DNA of 64,000 nt from Verrucomicrobia bacterium LW23. GTDB lineage: Bacteria; Verrucomicrobiota; Verrucomicrobiia; Methylacidiphilales; UBA1321. Shown piece after piece: positions 44,710-54,023 of the stretch (the stretch's first letter is position 1; the number at the start of each line of letters is the position of its first letter). The notes under the pieces are model-generated. The model did no database searches. It had not been told where the DNA came from and saw only the letters and a program-made list of their open reading frames with translations. A program made the translations under genes and the position numbers. The stretch is taken from positions 434,001 to 498,000 of the forward strand of contig QAZA01000050.1 in the NCBI GenBank assembly GCA_003054695.1, in the 5' to 3' direction.

Positions 44710-46647
44710 TTAGTTGCCTGTATATAAAGGAAGGATCGTTCCGTACTGACGATACCCACCGTTAAATGCGTTTTGCTCGCTCTTTCCTATCGGAATCTTG
44801 AGATCCATTGTCTTGCCCGCTCTGGTTTCTCTGACCAACGCCTCCGCAAAGCGGCCATTGCTTGTCAGCACACCCGCTAATGTCATCTGGCTGTTCTCGT
44901 TTATATAGCCTACCTCTCCATCGTGATAATGCCACGCTCCAAGTACCTCCACACGGGCGCCCTGGGTTGCATGAATGACGGTACGTCCATATTCCGTCTT
45001 TAATCCGAGAACCCATAATGATCCTCCCTGAATACGTATGTTAAAGCTGTCCGGAACCTTTTTGGACGCTTCCGGATTGAGCTGCCTTGCCCATACGGCT
45101 ATGTTCTTCAGGTCAAAACCACTTCCGCAAACATCATAGAGAAACAGTCTGCCTCCCGGTACTGTGTTGTGAAACCGGCCGGAAATGCAGTTTTTAATAA
45201 CCACCGTTTTATTGGATGCCAGCTCATAATAGCGACTGGCTTTACCGTAATTATCATTTACTCTGTCGATCAGCAATGCGGGCTGCCCGTTATCAACAAT
45301 CCTAAACACAGGATCGCTTCCCTTATCCCAGTTAATAGAAGATAACGTACTATCCATCCCCAGTATTGCTTTCACCTTTCCTCCAAGGGTTACCGTATTC
45401 AGAAAATCGTAACTTCCTTTCGGAAAATAGATTACCTCCGCGCCCGAGTTTACCGCCGCCTGCAATGCCGGCGCCCAGTTCTCGACGTCGGTGTCCTTCA
45501 CCTTCACCAGCTCGGGGCTAAATCTTCTGATACTGACCCACGTCGTCGGGGAACCAAGATCGATCCGGGGCGCGTCCTCAACAGGAAGCTTTAAAGTTGC
45601 CCTTGATTGCGAAAGGAGACTCACTGGCGGGATGGACGAAAACTCTGCAACCAGACCGTCCGGGAGTTCAATCTGCTTTCCCGCAATCTTGTACGCCAGC
45701 GCGCTGGAGTAGCCGCTTGTTCTTACATTGCGAAGGTACAGACCCGGCACAATTGTCTCAAAAGCGTAGCGGCCGCTCTTCTCGAGTTCATGCGAATCAA
45801 TAGCAATACCCCCTCCGCCGCCTTTGAACTCACTATCGACAACAACTATATTTGTTGTGGGAGTGCAATTGCGTATAACAGGAACTCTATTCTCACTCAC
45901 CAGATTACGAAAGAACAGGGCTTGGCCTTTATTGAAGACGCCCCACTCTTTCTGATGCATCAACGTTACATTCTCCAGCGTAATGCTGTACTGACCTATC
46001 GTGCTCCAGATTCCAATATCAAACCCCTCTATCCTGACATTGCGAACAAGAGAGGGTCCCGGCCAGTTTGTAACGAACCCAAGCCCCGCTTTTCCCTGGC
46101 CCTTTATGTTAACATTTTCAATAGTCCCCTGATTGTTTGCCAAATAATGCACGGCAACGGCCCCCTCGTTGCCTTTCTCTACCTCTACAGTAAGATTAAT
46201 CAGCGAATTTTTGAATGCCTGTCCCATGCTCGACGAGCTGTCCATAAACTTGCTGTAAGTCGAAATAAACGGTTTCGGCTTTCCGCGATCCTGAAAACCC
46301 GCACTCCCCGCCTTCAGTTTGATAACCACGCCATCCCTGCTCTCCCCTTGCAGCACGATCCTTTTGTTGCCCAGGTAAAGGGTGTCGCTCAGCAGATACG
46401 TCCCGTTCGGAAAGTAGAACGTTGCGCCAGCATGTGGATTCTCCGGGCGAAACTTACGCAACGCAGCCGTGTCGTCGGTGATACCATCGCCCATCGCCCC
46501 CAGCGTTTTCACATTTATCCAGCCCGAGTCGTCCGGCGGCGAATAGACGGAAACCCCGACGAGACCGTCACCCCCGTGAGCGCACGGCGAAAAGGACGCG
46601 AGGAGCAAGAAGAAGAGTAAGCCGAGAGGCATTAGCGAGTGGAACAT
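44710..46647 (-). CDS. Secreted pectate-lyase-superfamily protein, paralogue
   Basis: 645 residues. Signal peptide SLMPLGLLFFLLLASFSPCA. The Pectate_lyase_3 opening reads WINVKTLGAMGDGITDDTAA, followed by TFYFPNGTYLLSDTLYLGN and beta-helix repeats; FVTNWPGPSLVRNVRIEGFD and IAVWARQLNPEASKK match the paralogue at 42417-44327. A second beta-helix region starts near NWAPALQAAVNSGAEVIYFP. Likely an exported enzyme or binding protein for an acidic polysaccharide; catalytic residues not assigned. It reads towards its paralogue with the palindromic repeat between them, and is divergent from the GH39-like gene. One operator-like site lies 55 bp upstream. Base composition appears lower in GC than the first 25 kb. 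Confidence 0.85.
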   Translation of the reverse strand: MFHSLMPLGLLFFLLLASFSPCAHGGDGLVGVSVYSPPDDSGWINVKTLGAMGDGITDDTAALRKFRPENPHAGATFYFPNGTYLLSDTLYLGNKRIVLQGESRDGVVIKLKAGSAGFQDRGKPKPFISTYSKFMDSSSSMGQAFKNSLINLTVEVEKGNEGAVAVHYLANNQGTIENVNIKGQGKAGLGFVTNWPGPSLVRNVRIEGFDIGIWSTIGQYSITLENVTLMHQKEWGVFNKGQALFFRNLVSENRVPVIRNCTPTTNIVVVDSEFKGGGGGIAIDSHELEKSGRYAFETIVPGLYLRNVRTSGYSSALAYKIAGKQIELPDGLVAEFSSIPPVSLLSQSRATLKLPVEDAPRIDLGSPTTWVSIRRFSPELVKVKDTDVENWAPALQAAVNSGAEVIYFPKGSYDFLNTVTLGGKVKAILGMDSTLSSINWDKGSDPVFRIVDNGQPALLIDRVNDNYGKASRYYELASNKTVVIKNCISGRFHNTVPGGRLFLYDVCGSGFDLKNIAVWARQLNPEASKKVPDSFNIRIQGGSLWVLGLKTEYGRTVIHATQGARVEVLGAWHYHDGEVGYINENSQMTLAGVLTSNGRFAEALVRETRAGKTMDLKIPIGKSEQNAFNGGYRQYGTILPLYTGN

Positions 46648-46701
46648 AGCGAATGAGAACGAGTGCGATAAAGAAAAGAAATGGTGGGTTCCGCGCCATC
46701 C

Positions 46702-46717
46702 ATATTAACGTTAAAAT
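46702..46717. promoter_or_regulatory. Operator-like palindrome, site 3 (upstream of the minus-strand pectate-lyase-like gene)
   Basis: ATATTAACGTTAAAAT, with the perfect 10-base dyad TTAACGTTAA at 46705-46714. It lies 55 bp upstream of the minus-strand lyase. A weaker partial copy, TTTACGTTAAT, is near 46744-46754. Confidence 0.55.
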
Positions 46718-46961
46718 TGCGATCGACAAGTCAAACTTGCGCCTTTACGTTAATCGCCGTCAAAGCCTGCGCACTTTCTCTCATATGAATCCCTCCCCTC
46801 CAGCCTCCATTTAAGTCTCGCCCGTACCAGGCACCACTTCGCGCCCTCATCGCCAGGGACATTGACAAAATGTCTGCCAAAATCGGCGCTGCTCCCGCTT
46901 CGGACGCTGCCTGAATGCCTGAAAACTTACTTTAGCATTGACGACGCCACGCTGACGGGTT

Positions 46962-46977
46962 ATATGATTGTTCATAT
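46962..46977. promoter_or_regulatory. Operator-like palindrome, site 4 (upstream of the GH39-like gene)
   Basis: ATATGATTGTTCATAT: perfect 6-base arms ATATGA/TCATAT around TTGT, 14 of 16 to the locus consensus, 38 bp before the GH39-like start codon. The position within the leader suits repression. Confidence 0.6.
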
Positions 46978-47014
46978 TAAGCATCACTATTGCCCCCTCG
47001 CATCCTTTCCTCGC

Positions 47015-48490
47015 ATGATTAACTTCGAAGTTCGCCCCCTCTGGGGCTCACAGCCGACCCCATTTCGGCATACGTGGAAGGGTCTCGTCAATATCGACCA
47101 GTTCCGCTGGCTGGTTCGTGCTGATGTTCACGAGCAACTGGCTCTTGCGGCCCAGGAGCTCGGCGCCAGACTCGTGCGCGCGGTCGGCATGCTCGACGAC
47201 GAGATGCGAGTGCTCACCGCGGACCCTACCCGCTGGCGCAAAGACGGAAAGCTGCACGAGGAGCCGAACTGGCAGATCGTGACCATGATTTTTGAGCGCC
47301 TCCTCAACCTCGGTATCCACCCGATGGTGACGACGTGCTTTATGCCGGGCGCCATCGCCGCGGGAAGCCGCACCGTATTTGAGACGAAAGCAAGGATTAG
47401 CATGCCGGCCTGCATGAAGCAGTGGCGGACGCTTGTGGGCAGCCTTGTGCGCCACCTGGCACGTCATTTTGGCCACGAGGTCATCCGCAAGTGCTATTTT
47501 GAGGTGTGGAACGAGCCCAATCTGCAGAACGGCTTTTTTGAAGGCGGGAAGGAGGATTTTTTTGAGCTTTATCGCAATACAGCCTCGGCCATCAAGGAAG
47601 TCGACAGCACGTTTAAGGTAGGCGGCCCGTCCACCGCACGAGCGGAGTGGATGCTGGATTTTCTGGACTTCTGCCGTAGCCAGGACTTGGAGCCGGATTA
47701 CATTATCGGTCATATCTACAACAACGATAATGACAGCAAGCCGCTCTCGCCCTTTGACGGCCCGCAGGAGGATCTGATATCGAGATCACCCCATTTTGCC
47801 GCTGGAGTCGTGCGCGGCACGCGGAAGATTCTGGATGAGGCCGGCTTTCAAGGTGAGATTCACTGGAACGAGTGGGGACGCTCCTGGTTTCCCTGCGACA
47901 TTCTCCGCGAAACTTCGAATGAGGCGGCCTTTATTGTCAAAACGATGGCCGAGGTATCGCAACTGGGGGATTACTTTGCGTACTGGTGCCTGTCGGACAT
48001 CTACGACCAGGTGGGCTACGGTCGTCAGGCCTTCCATGGTAACTACGGATTGCTTAGCCTGCAGGGGTTGCGGAAGCCCGGCTACCACGCTTTTCAACTG
48101 CTTGGGATGATGGGCGAGCAACAGATTAAAGTTGAAGGAAACGGCTTAGGTAAGCTGACAAATGCGATCGCAACCACATCAGCATGCCATTCTGAAGTAC
48201 TTATATATGCGTTCGACGACATGGATCAAGCCGCTGGAGATCGTTCCTTTACGGTTATACTACCACCCAGGCAGCGGCTGCAAAAACTGTACCGGATTAC
48301 AGAAAGCGAAAACAATATTGTGAGCCGGTGGAAGGCTATGGGAAGTCCTTGCTATATTAATCCGGTGCAGGCCACGCAGCTTAAGCAATCCAACCTGCTT
48401 ACAGAAACCACGGACTATGTATGCGATGATATCACCGTAAAGTTTACTCTGAGCTCCCCTGGTGTCGCACTTCTCACTTTTAGTTATTGA
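47015..48490 (+). CDS. GH39-like glycoside hydrolase (beta-xylosidase/iduronidase type)
   Basis: 491 residues from the ATG at 47015 (MINFEVRPLWGS). A TIM-barrel retaining glycosidase of clan GH-A: acid/base Glu167 in YFEVWNEPNLQNGFF-EGG and probable nucleophile Glu286 in EIHWNEWGRSW. The length and the FWNEPN-like block fit GH39 (beta-xylosidases, alpha-L-iduronidases). There is no signal peptide, so it acts in the cytosol on imported oligosaccharides, unlike its secreted neighbours. The frame is open upstream to 46862, but that stretch contains operator-like site 4 and is not protein-like. It heads a run of five plus-strand genes. Family call is by motif, so GH39 against a neighbouring family is not certain. 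Confidence 0.8.
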   Translation: MINFEVRPLWGSQPTPFRHTWKGLVNIDQFRWLVRADVHEQLALAAQELGARLVRAVGMLDDEMRVLTADPTRWRKDGKLHEEPNWQIVTMIFERLLNLGIHPMVTTCFMPGAIAAGSRTVFETKARISMPACMKQWRTLVGSLVRHLARHFGHEVIRKCYFEVWNEPNLQNGFFEGGKEDFFELYRNTASAIKEVDSTFKVGGPSTARAEWMLDFLDFCRSQDLEPDYIIGHIYNNDNDSKPLSPFDGPQEDLISRSPHFAAGVVRGTRKILDEAGFQGEIHWNEWGRSWFPCDILRETSNEAAFIVKTMAEVSQLGDYFAYWCLSDIYDQVGYGRQAFHGNYGLLSLQGLRKPGYHAFQLLGMMGEQQIKVEGNGLGKLTNAIATTSACHSEVLIYAFDDMDQAAGDRSFTVILPPRQRLQKLYRITESENNIVSRWKAMGSPCYINPVQATQLKQSNLLTETTDYVCDDITVKFTLSSPGVALLTFSY

Positions 48491-48510
48491 GTCCCCACTG
48501 TCGCGTTCCA

Positions 48511-49554
48511 ATGACTGGCCTACTCCATGCGATTCCTGTCGCAACCCTGCTACTTGCAGCGGTCTGCCAAACCGCGCTTTGCCAGGTAGATGTCGCGCCA
48601 GCACGCTCGGAGAGTTCACCTTCCGCTCCTGTAATCGCGCAGCAAGGCGAAACGTGGGCATCCGTGGAACTAAAGCGAGGCGATTTTCGTGTCGTTGTGG
48701 CCGCGCCAGATGCCGAACGGAGTTTTTATAGCGGGCCCCGGTTCGATCACTCTGGATTTGTCTACAGCGCTGACCTCAGAGGTCTTCGACTTTTCGGTCC
48801 GTGGACTGTCGGGTTCAAGCGTGGCAATACAGACTCGGTTGTTGGTACGGCGGGTGAGTTCGGAATGAACGCGCCGCTTGGCTTTGATGAAGCGAAAGCG
48901 GGGGATTTATTCCTTAAAGTCGGCGTTGGCCATCTCAGGCGCAAAGATGATTCCCCTTACCACTTTTCAAAGAAATATGAAATAGTCAATCGCGGTAAAT
49001 GGGAAGTATCAAGCGGTGAAGCGTTTTTTGAAGCTGTGCATGTTATTGAACCGCTTCGCGACTGGGGCTATGAATACAAGAAACGAATAGAACTAGTGGA
49101 TCCTGCTTCTATCGCCATTACGTATCGACTGAAAAACACGGGCCAACGTACCATTTCGACTGACTACTATTCGCACAATTTCTTTGTATTTAACAGCGAG
49201 ATGATTGGAGAGGGAGATGGAGTGGAGATCCTGGCCGATAATGCAGCTCCCAAACTGCGGCCGCCCGCTCAGGTGCATCCACGCAAAGTTGAGTTTACCG
49301 GGGATATCATCCCAGGGAAGGGCTACTTTCTGGAGGTGCCGCTGCCCGATTCTCTGGAGAATCGCCCGCTCGCGCGCATTTATCAGAAAAGGAGCGGGGC
49401 TTCGGTCGTGATCTCGTCGACCTGCTCGCCGTACAAACTGGCGATCTACGGTCACTCGCGGGCGCTCTGCGCTGAGCCCTTTGTGCGGATCCAGCTTGAG
49501 CCCGGCAAAGAGATGGAATGGACGGACACGTATCAGCTGATCGTGCGGCGGTAA
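48511..49554 (+). CDS. Secreted galactose-mutarotase-like protein
   Basis: 347 residues. The ATG at 48511 begins a signal peptide (GLLHAIPVATLLLAAVCQTA, cleavage near LCQ). The mature part is strand-rich and resembles aldose-1-epimerase-like folds: PRFDHSGFVYSADLRGLRLF near the start, GVGHLRRKDDSPYHFSKKYE, ISTDYYSHNFFVFN, and YKLAIYGHSRALCAEPFVRI near the end. His residues in YSHNFF and the acidic segment could be catalytic as in mutarotases, but this is inference. A TTG at 48487 overlapping the preceding stop is an alternative start. It follows the GH39-like gene by 20 bp, so the two share an operon. Confidence 0.68.
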   Translation: MTGLLHAIPVATLLLAAVCQTALCQVDVAPARSESSPSAPVIAQQGETWASVELKRGDFRVVVAAPDAERSFYSGPRFDHSGFVYSADLRGLRLFGPWTVGFKRGNTDSVVGTAGEFGMNAPLGFDEAKAGDLFLKVGVGHLRRKDDSPYHFSKKYEIVNRGKWEVSSGEAFFEAVHVIEPLRDWGYEYKKRIELVDPASIAITYRLKNTGQRTISTDYYSHNFFVFNSEMIGEGDGVEILADNAAPKLRPPAQVHPRKVEFTGDIIPGKGYFLEVPLPDSLENRPLARIYQKRSGASVVISSTCSPYKLAIYGHSRALCAEPFVRIQLEPGKEMEWTDTYQLIVRR

Positions 49555-49613
49555 ACTCGGTACTGATCTCAAAATGTTGAGAAAAGCGACTTACCTCACC
49601 CGCAAACAAAGCA

Positions 49614-49629
49614 ATATTATCGTTCATAT
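49614..49629. promoter_or_regulatory. Operator-like palindrome, site 5 (upstream of the FG-GAP gene)
   Basis: On the minus strand it reads ATATGAACGATAATAT, 14 of 16 to the locus consensus, 75 bp before the FG-GAP gene. A small hairpin GCCCC/GGGGC enclosing GATGCATC is at 49649-49668, between site and start. Confidence 0.5.
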
Positions 49630-49703
49630 AAAGCCAGCGATTTCTAACGCCCCTTGATGCATCGGGGCAAACATCAGGCAACTCTGAACATCAAGGACTC
49701 CCC

Positions 49704-51392
49704 ATGAACCTGACACCATCCTCTCGGGCGCTGCTTATCCTGCTAGTCGCCCTTGCTCTGCCACTTTCCGCAACGGCCGCGGCGGCGCCGGCCAAGGACG
49801 CCGCCCTGAAAGCTCTCGACTTCGAGCGCTTCAGTAAAGCCAACAATCCGTGGGCGGGAGTGGACGGACAGGGGTACCTTCGCGTTTTCGAGGCCAGCGC
49901 CACGGTGGTGACGAACTCCGGGCGCAGTGTGGCTACGCCGCTTCCCTGCTCTCCCAACGCGGTGGACATGAACGGCGACGGCATTCTCGACCTTGTGGTA
50001 GCCGACGCGGAGGGGTACACCTGGTTTTATCCTAACGTTGGAACAAAGGAGGAGCCCAAGTTCACTTTTGGCGAGGTCATTCCGATCATGCTGTCCAGTG
50101 GAGGATCGCAGTGTCTGGGGCTGGCCGCTGTCGACTATGATGACAGTGGTAAGCCTGGTCTTATTTATGGTGACTGGCTTGGGCAGATATTTATCGCTCC
50201 CAATCTGGGAAGCAATAAGGAGCCAAGGTTTATGCAGCCTAAAGAGGCCAGCGATTATAAGATTGCAACAAGTAAAGATGGTCGACTATGGGGTAATTAC
50301 TTTTACCCCACAATGTATGATTGGAACGGGGACGGCCGCAAGGACCTTATTCTTGGTGAAGGGACATACTCCGCCAACAGCATTTGGCTGATGATCAATC
50401 AGGGAAGCAGCGCTACTCCTGTATATAATCAAAATGAGGGGAAGCGAATCCCACTTATCCGAGGGTTGGGTCGGGAGCATCTTACGCCTGCTATTATAGA
50501 TTGGAACGGCGACGGTCGTCCAGATGTAGTTACGGGAGAACGCGAAGGAGGAGTGAGCGTTTATATCAATGCGACGGAGGCGGGTTCCAAAGAGTCGCAG
50601 TTTCTGCCACCGACGCCGATCAAGTTTGGTAATGCGGCGAGTATCGGCGCTCTCTCGCGGCTCACATTCGCGGACATTAATGGCGACGGGCTGCCGGACG
50701 CTATCGTTGGACGATCCAACGGACGCATTGGCATTGCGTTAAACACGGGCACCGCCACCGAGCCCTCGCTTGGCGCCATCAAGGATGTGAACGGCACGAA
50801 TCCGCTCCCCCCCTATGCCAGGTCGCCCGACGCATCATTTGCGCCTCCGGAACGGAGCACTTTTCACCTGCTAAAAGTCGTGTCCAACATCCCTACGGAA
50901 AAGGAGACCTTTGAGGAGGGATATGCGCCTCCACCCGACTCCTCGGGCAAGCGATCTCTCAAGATTGAATTCTGTGATACGAAGCAAAAAGTATTCACCA
51001 ATCCGCTTCCTCTTTCGGAAGGCAACCGAAATTATGGGGTTGATCTCAGAGGAGGTTTTCGCCTGGAGTTTGGTAAGGACTATACTCTCACCTTTTGGGT
51101 AAAGAACAGAGGATTTCGACGTATGTCGTGGACGGTTGAATGTAATGAAACGGTTGTCATAGGCAAGGACGAAGACAGCCTGGATTTGACGCAAACAGAG
51201 AACTACAGCGTCTCACGGGAATTCGGGGCCAGCGATAGCTGGAGCAAGATTACCGAAACGTTTCGCATTACAAAGAAGTCGGACAGCAAAACAACCAAAT
51301 CGCAGCTGGGCGGTTCCCTCAAATTCGGCTTCTCTGGTCAGGGCGCTGTGTACCTGGATGATGTACGGCTTGTCGAAGGGGGCGGATTCTAA
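49704..51392 (+). CDS. Secreted FG-GAP/VCBS-repeat protein with C-terminal carbohydrate-binding-like domain
   Basis: 562 residues. Signal peptide ALLILLVALALPLSATAAAA. Residues about 40-370 form a beta-propeller of calcium-binding FG-GAP repeats: DMNGDGILDLVVAD, DYDDSGKPGLIYGD, DWNGDGRKDLILGE, DWNGDGRPDVVTGE and DINGDGLPDAIVGR. The C-terminal 180 residues resemble a CBM4/9-type jelly roll ending in AVYLDDVRLVEGGGF. It probably binds polysaccharide outside the inner membrane. It lies in the same direction as the glycosidase genes on both sides (63 bp to the next) and has its own operator-like site upstream, so it may have a separate promoter within the cluster. Confidence 0.82.
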   Translation: MNLTPSSRALLILLVALALPLSATAAAAPAKDAALKALDFERFSKANNPWAGVDGQGYLRVFEASATVVTNSGRSVATPLPCSPNAVDMNGDGILDLVVADAEGYTWFYPNVGTKEEPKFTFGEVIPIMLSSGGSQCLGLAAVDYDDSGKPGLIYGDWLGQIFIAPNLGSNKEPRFMQPKEASDYKIATSKDGRLWGNYFYPTMYDWNGDGRKDLILGEGTYSANSIWLMINQGSSATPVYNQNEGKRIPLIRGLGREHLTPAIIDWNGDGRPDVVTGEREGGVSVYINATEAGSKESQFLPPTPIKFGNAASIGALSRLTFADINGDGLPDAIVGRSNGRIGIALNTGTATEPSLGAIKDVNGTNPLPPYARSPDASFAPPERSTFHLLKVVSNIPTEKETFEEGYAPPPDSSGKRSLKIEFCDTKQKVFTNPLPLSEGNRNYGVDLRGGFRLEFGKDYTLTFWVKNRGFRRMSWTVECNETVVIGKDEDSLDLTQTENYSVSREFGASDSWSKITETFRITKKSDSKTTKSQLGGSLKFGFSGQGAVYLDDVRLVEGGGF

Positions 51393-51455
51393 TATCGACT
51401 GACCCATCCCTTTAGCATTATCACCGCAACACTCGTTACTTCTCCTTCTGTCATT

Positions 51456-53981
51456 ATGAACAAACCCGTCTCCCTGCGTCGCCTCCTGAGCACCTTTATG
51501 GTGATGCTATGTTGTGGAACCGCGCCCGCGTCAATGGCTCAGCAGCCCGCGCCAACCCTGCCGCCCGATTCCGAGTATGTTACCGTTCAGAACGGGCATC
51601 TTACTTTCAAAGGAGAACGGCAGCGCTACTGGGCGGTGATCGGAAGTTTTCCCGGCAACCCCAAGTTTGACCCGTCGGATACCGCAGAGCAGCGAGCGGA
51701 GAAAGTCGCCGCCGCTCGCACTAACGCGGACGCGATCGTGAAGCGGTTTGAGGACCTGGGATTCAACATGGTTCGGTATTGGTACGCCCCCGGCGCTGTG
51801 CGGCATACGCAGGGAGGCGCGCCGCAGCCCAAAGCATACGCTAAAGGGGATGGCTCCGCGCGGGATATCGCCGACTACTTTCTGGCCAGGCTCCAGGAAC
51901 GGGGATTCCGCGTCTGGACCGCCGGCCTGAACGATCTTGGGACTATCACTCCTGACGACGTGAGCGTACTGGACGATCCCGCAACCGCCCAGGAGTGGCG
52001 TGCGGCTATCGATGAAGGGATCAAGGCACAGAAGGGGAAGCCCGGCGCCCCCGCAGCAACAACCCTGCAAGTGAAAAGCCCCGCGCAAATCTGGGACCCC
52101 CGCCTGGAGGCGCTCACCATCGCCCGCATGAAGGCGGTGGCGGATCACACGAACCAGTACACCGGCCTGCGCTGGGCGGATGACCCGCTGTTCTGCGTAT
52201 GGGAGCTGTCCAACGAGCAGTGGTGGATGCGCAACATGCTCCGCGGCTCGTGGCAAAAGCTGCCCGCCTTCTTTCGTAACTCGCTGGTGGCGCGTTGGAA
52301 CGGGTATCTGCAGAACAAGTATGGCAGCGATGAAGCCCTGGCAAAAGCGTGGGCGCCCGCCGGAACCACCGGAAACCCCGGCGCAGCGACACCGTCCGGC
52401 CTGCTGCCCGCGGAGAGCCTCAGCCGCGGTTCGGTGCTCTTTGCGCCGATGGGAGGAACCACGCCGGCGGCCGCCGCCTTTAACGACGCAAACCCGGCGG
52501 CGGTGGCGTCGATGCAGGGTCTTAAGCAGGAGTATCGGCGCGAAGATTTCACGCCTGCCCGGGCGTCCGATGTCATCGCATTTCTGCTGGAAATCCATCT
52601 TGCGCACAAAAAGCGGTTGGAAGCGGCGGTGAAGTCGTGGGGAAAGAGCACGCGTCTGAGCCCGCTGGTGATGGATACCGGCCTTGGCTACGACATCCAC
52701 TCCCAGTACGCCCACCAACAGTTTGACGCCACCGCGCATGACGCGTACACGAACGGGACCGGGCCCGATTACAAGGAGCCCGATGCAACAACACTTGCGG
52801 CCTTGCCGAATGATCAACAACGGGACATCGCCCGGCAGGGGGAGGAGCGCATCAGCGCCAATCACCCGGAGGGCTGGGTAAACTGGCTGCTTAAGCCGCC
52901 GGGTCTTGCCCAGGGCGTTCCGTGGCTGGAGGTCGGCCGGATGCCGGGCAAGCCGTTTTTCGGTTACGAGACGCAGATTCAGCAGCCCGCCAAGTACCGC
53001 GCCGATTACCCGCTTCGCATCCTGGCGCTTGCGGCAATCCAGGACTGGGACATCATCTGCTGGCACTACTGGGGGCCTGCTCCGGAGGCGGCTCGGCCGG
53101 GTGGCTTTGACAAGGCGATGGACATCACCACAGGGAGCCATCCGCAGGGCTACCACTTCACGTTCGACGAAGTGCAGGGCGCCACCATGCGGGCGGCCGC
53201 CGCGCTTTTTCGCAACGGAGCGTTGGCGCCGGCGCAAAATCCGACCACGTTTATCTATGGCAAGAAGAGCCTACTTTCGCCCGATACGATGATCTACGCG
53301 GGCTCCTATGGGAAGAACGGCTTGGATATGTTGCAAACGACCTACCAGTACGGTTCGCGCATTTTCATCGATCCTTCCCGTGAAGATGACGAAGTGATTG
53401 GGCCGGTAGTCAAGTTTGAGGACCGCAACACGCACAATCCGTACACCCCCACCCGGGAGATTACGTTTGACTGGAAGGCCGGGTTTCTCTCCATGGATTC
53501 CGCCAACGGAGTCGCATGGACGGGTCTGGCCGCATGCGTCGGCAATCGGGTGGAACTTCGCGGCGGCGACATCGTGCTGAGCGACATTGTCATGAAAAAT
53601 CCCCCAGGCAGCTTCTCGCCCGTTACCGAGGACGAGAACTTCCTTGCGTTTACTCTCTACACCAGGGACGGCCTCCCGCTGGCTTCGACCAAACGGGCTT
53701 CGCTCTCTCTGGTAAGCACCAGCTTCAACACGGGCTTCCGCATGGAAAAGCTTCCGCCTTCCGCTGACGGGGCGCCGCAAAAGCGCACGGTCACCGCCGG
53801 CAAGGCGCCCGTTCTGGTCACTCGCGTTGGCGCTACGGTCAAGGTTATCGCCATGGCGGGCATGCGCTACAGCCTGCGGGACTGGCACATGCAGGAGATT
53901 GGCACCGGCACAATCGGAGCGGATGGAGTGCTACGAATCAGCCCGGAACTCCCCATTTGGGTGGTGGAACTCAGTCGCTGA
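51456..53981 (+). CDS. Secreted clan GH-A glycoside hydrolase
   Basis: 841 residues. Signal peptide LLSTFMVMLCCGTAPASMAQ. The catalytic TIM barrel shows GFNMVRYWYAPGAVR, then FCVWELSNEQWWMRN with the acid/base Glu254 (after Asn253), and FFGYETQIQQPAKYRADYPL with the likely nucleophile Glu505, followed by WDIICWHYWGPAPE. This Asn-Glu plus late Glu pattern is that of GH5/GH42-like retaining enzymes; the exact family is uncertain. C-terminal 200 residues are strand-rich (ITFDWKAGFLSMDSANGVAW), probably an accessory domain. An insert around residues 300-370 is low-complexity. Part of the plus-strand glycan operon; 42 bp before the dehydrogenase gene. Confidence 0.8.
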   Translation: MNKPVSLRRLLSTFMVMLCCGTAPASMAQQPAPTLPPDSEYVTVQNGHLTFKGERQRYWAVIGSFPGNPKFDPSDTAEQRAEKVAAARTNADAIVKRFEDLGFNMVRYWYAPGAVRHTQGGAPQPKAYAKGDGSARDIADYFLARLQERGFRVWTAGLNDLGTITPDDVSVLDDPATAQEWRAAIDEGIKAQKGKPGAPAATTLQVKSPAQIWDPRLEALTIARMKAVADHTNQYTGLRWADDPLFCVWELSNEQWWMRNMLRGSWQKLPAFFRNSLVARWNGYLQNKYGSDEALAKAWAPAGTTGNPGAATPSGLLPAESLSRGSVLFAPMGGTTPAAAAFNDANPAAVASMQGLKQEYRREDFTPARASDVIAFLLEIHLAHKKRLEAAVKSWGKSTRLSPLVMDTGLGYDIHSQYAHQQFDATAHDAYTNGTGPDYKEPDATTLAALPNDQQRDIARQGEERISANHPEGWVNWLLKPPGLAQGVPWLEVGRMPGKPFFGYETQIQQPAKYRADYPLRILALAAIQDWDIICWHYWGPAPEAARPGGFDKAMDITTGSHPQGYHFTFDEVQGATMRAAAALFRNGALAPAQNPTTFIYGKKSLLSPDTMIYAGSYGKNGLDMLQTTYQYGSRIFIDPSREDDEVIGPVVKFEDRNTHNPYTPTREITFDWKAGFLSMDSANGVAWTGLAACVGNRVELRGGDIVLSDIVMKNPPGSFSPVTEDENFLAFTLYTRDGLPLASTKRASLSLVSTSFNTGFRMEKLPPSADGAPQKRTVTAGKAPVLVTRVGATVKVIAMAGMRYSLRDWHMQEIGTGTIGADGVLRISPELPIWVVELSR

Positions 53982-54023
53982 TGCGCCACCCACTCACCAT
54001 TCAGAACTCGATCCACCCCCACT

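Noticed and set aside
51453-51466. ATTATGAACAAAC at the start of the clan GH-A glycosidase as an operator.
   Set aside because: Only one half-site matches and it overlaps the start codon of an internal operon gene.
51531-53237. A 568-codon minus-strand open frame.
   Set aside because: Antisense to the secreted clan GH-A glycosidase, which has a signal peptide and catalytic motifs; the antisense product is Arg/His-rich and featureless.
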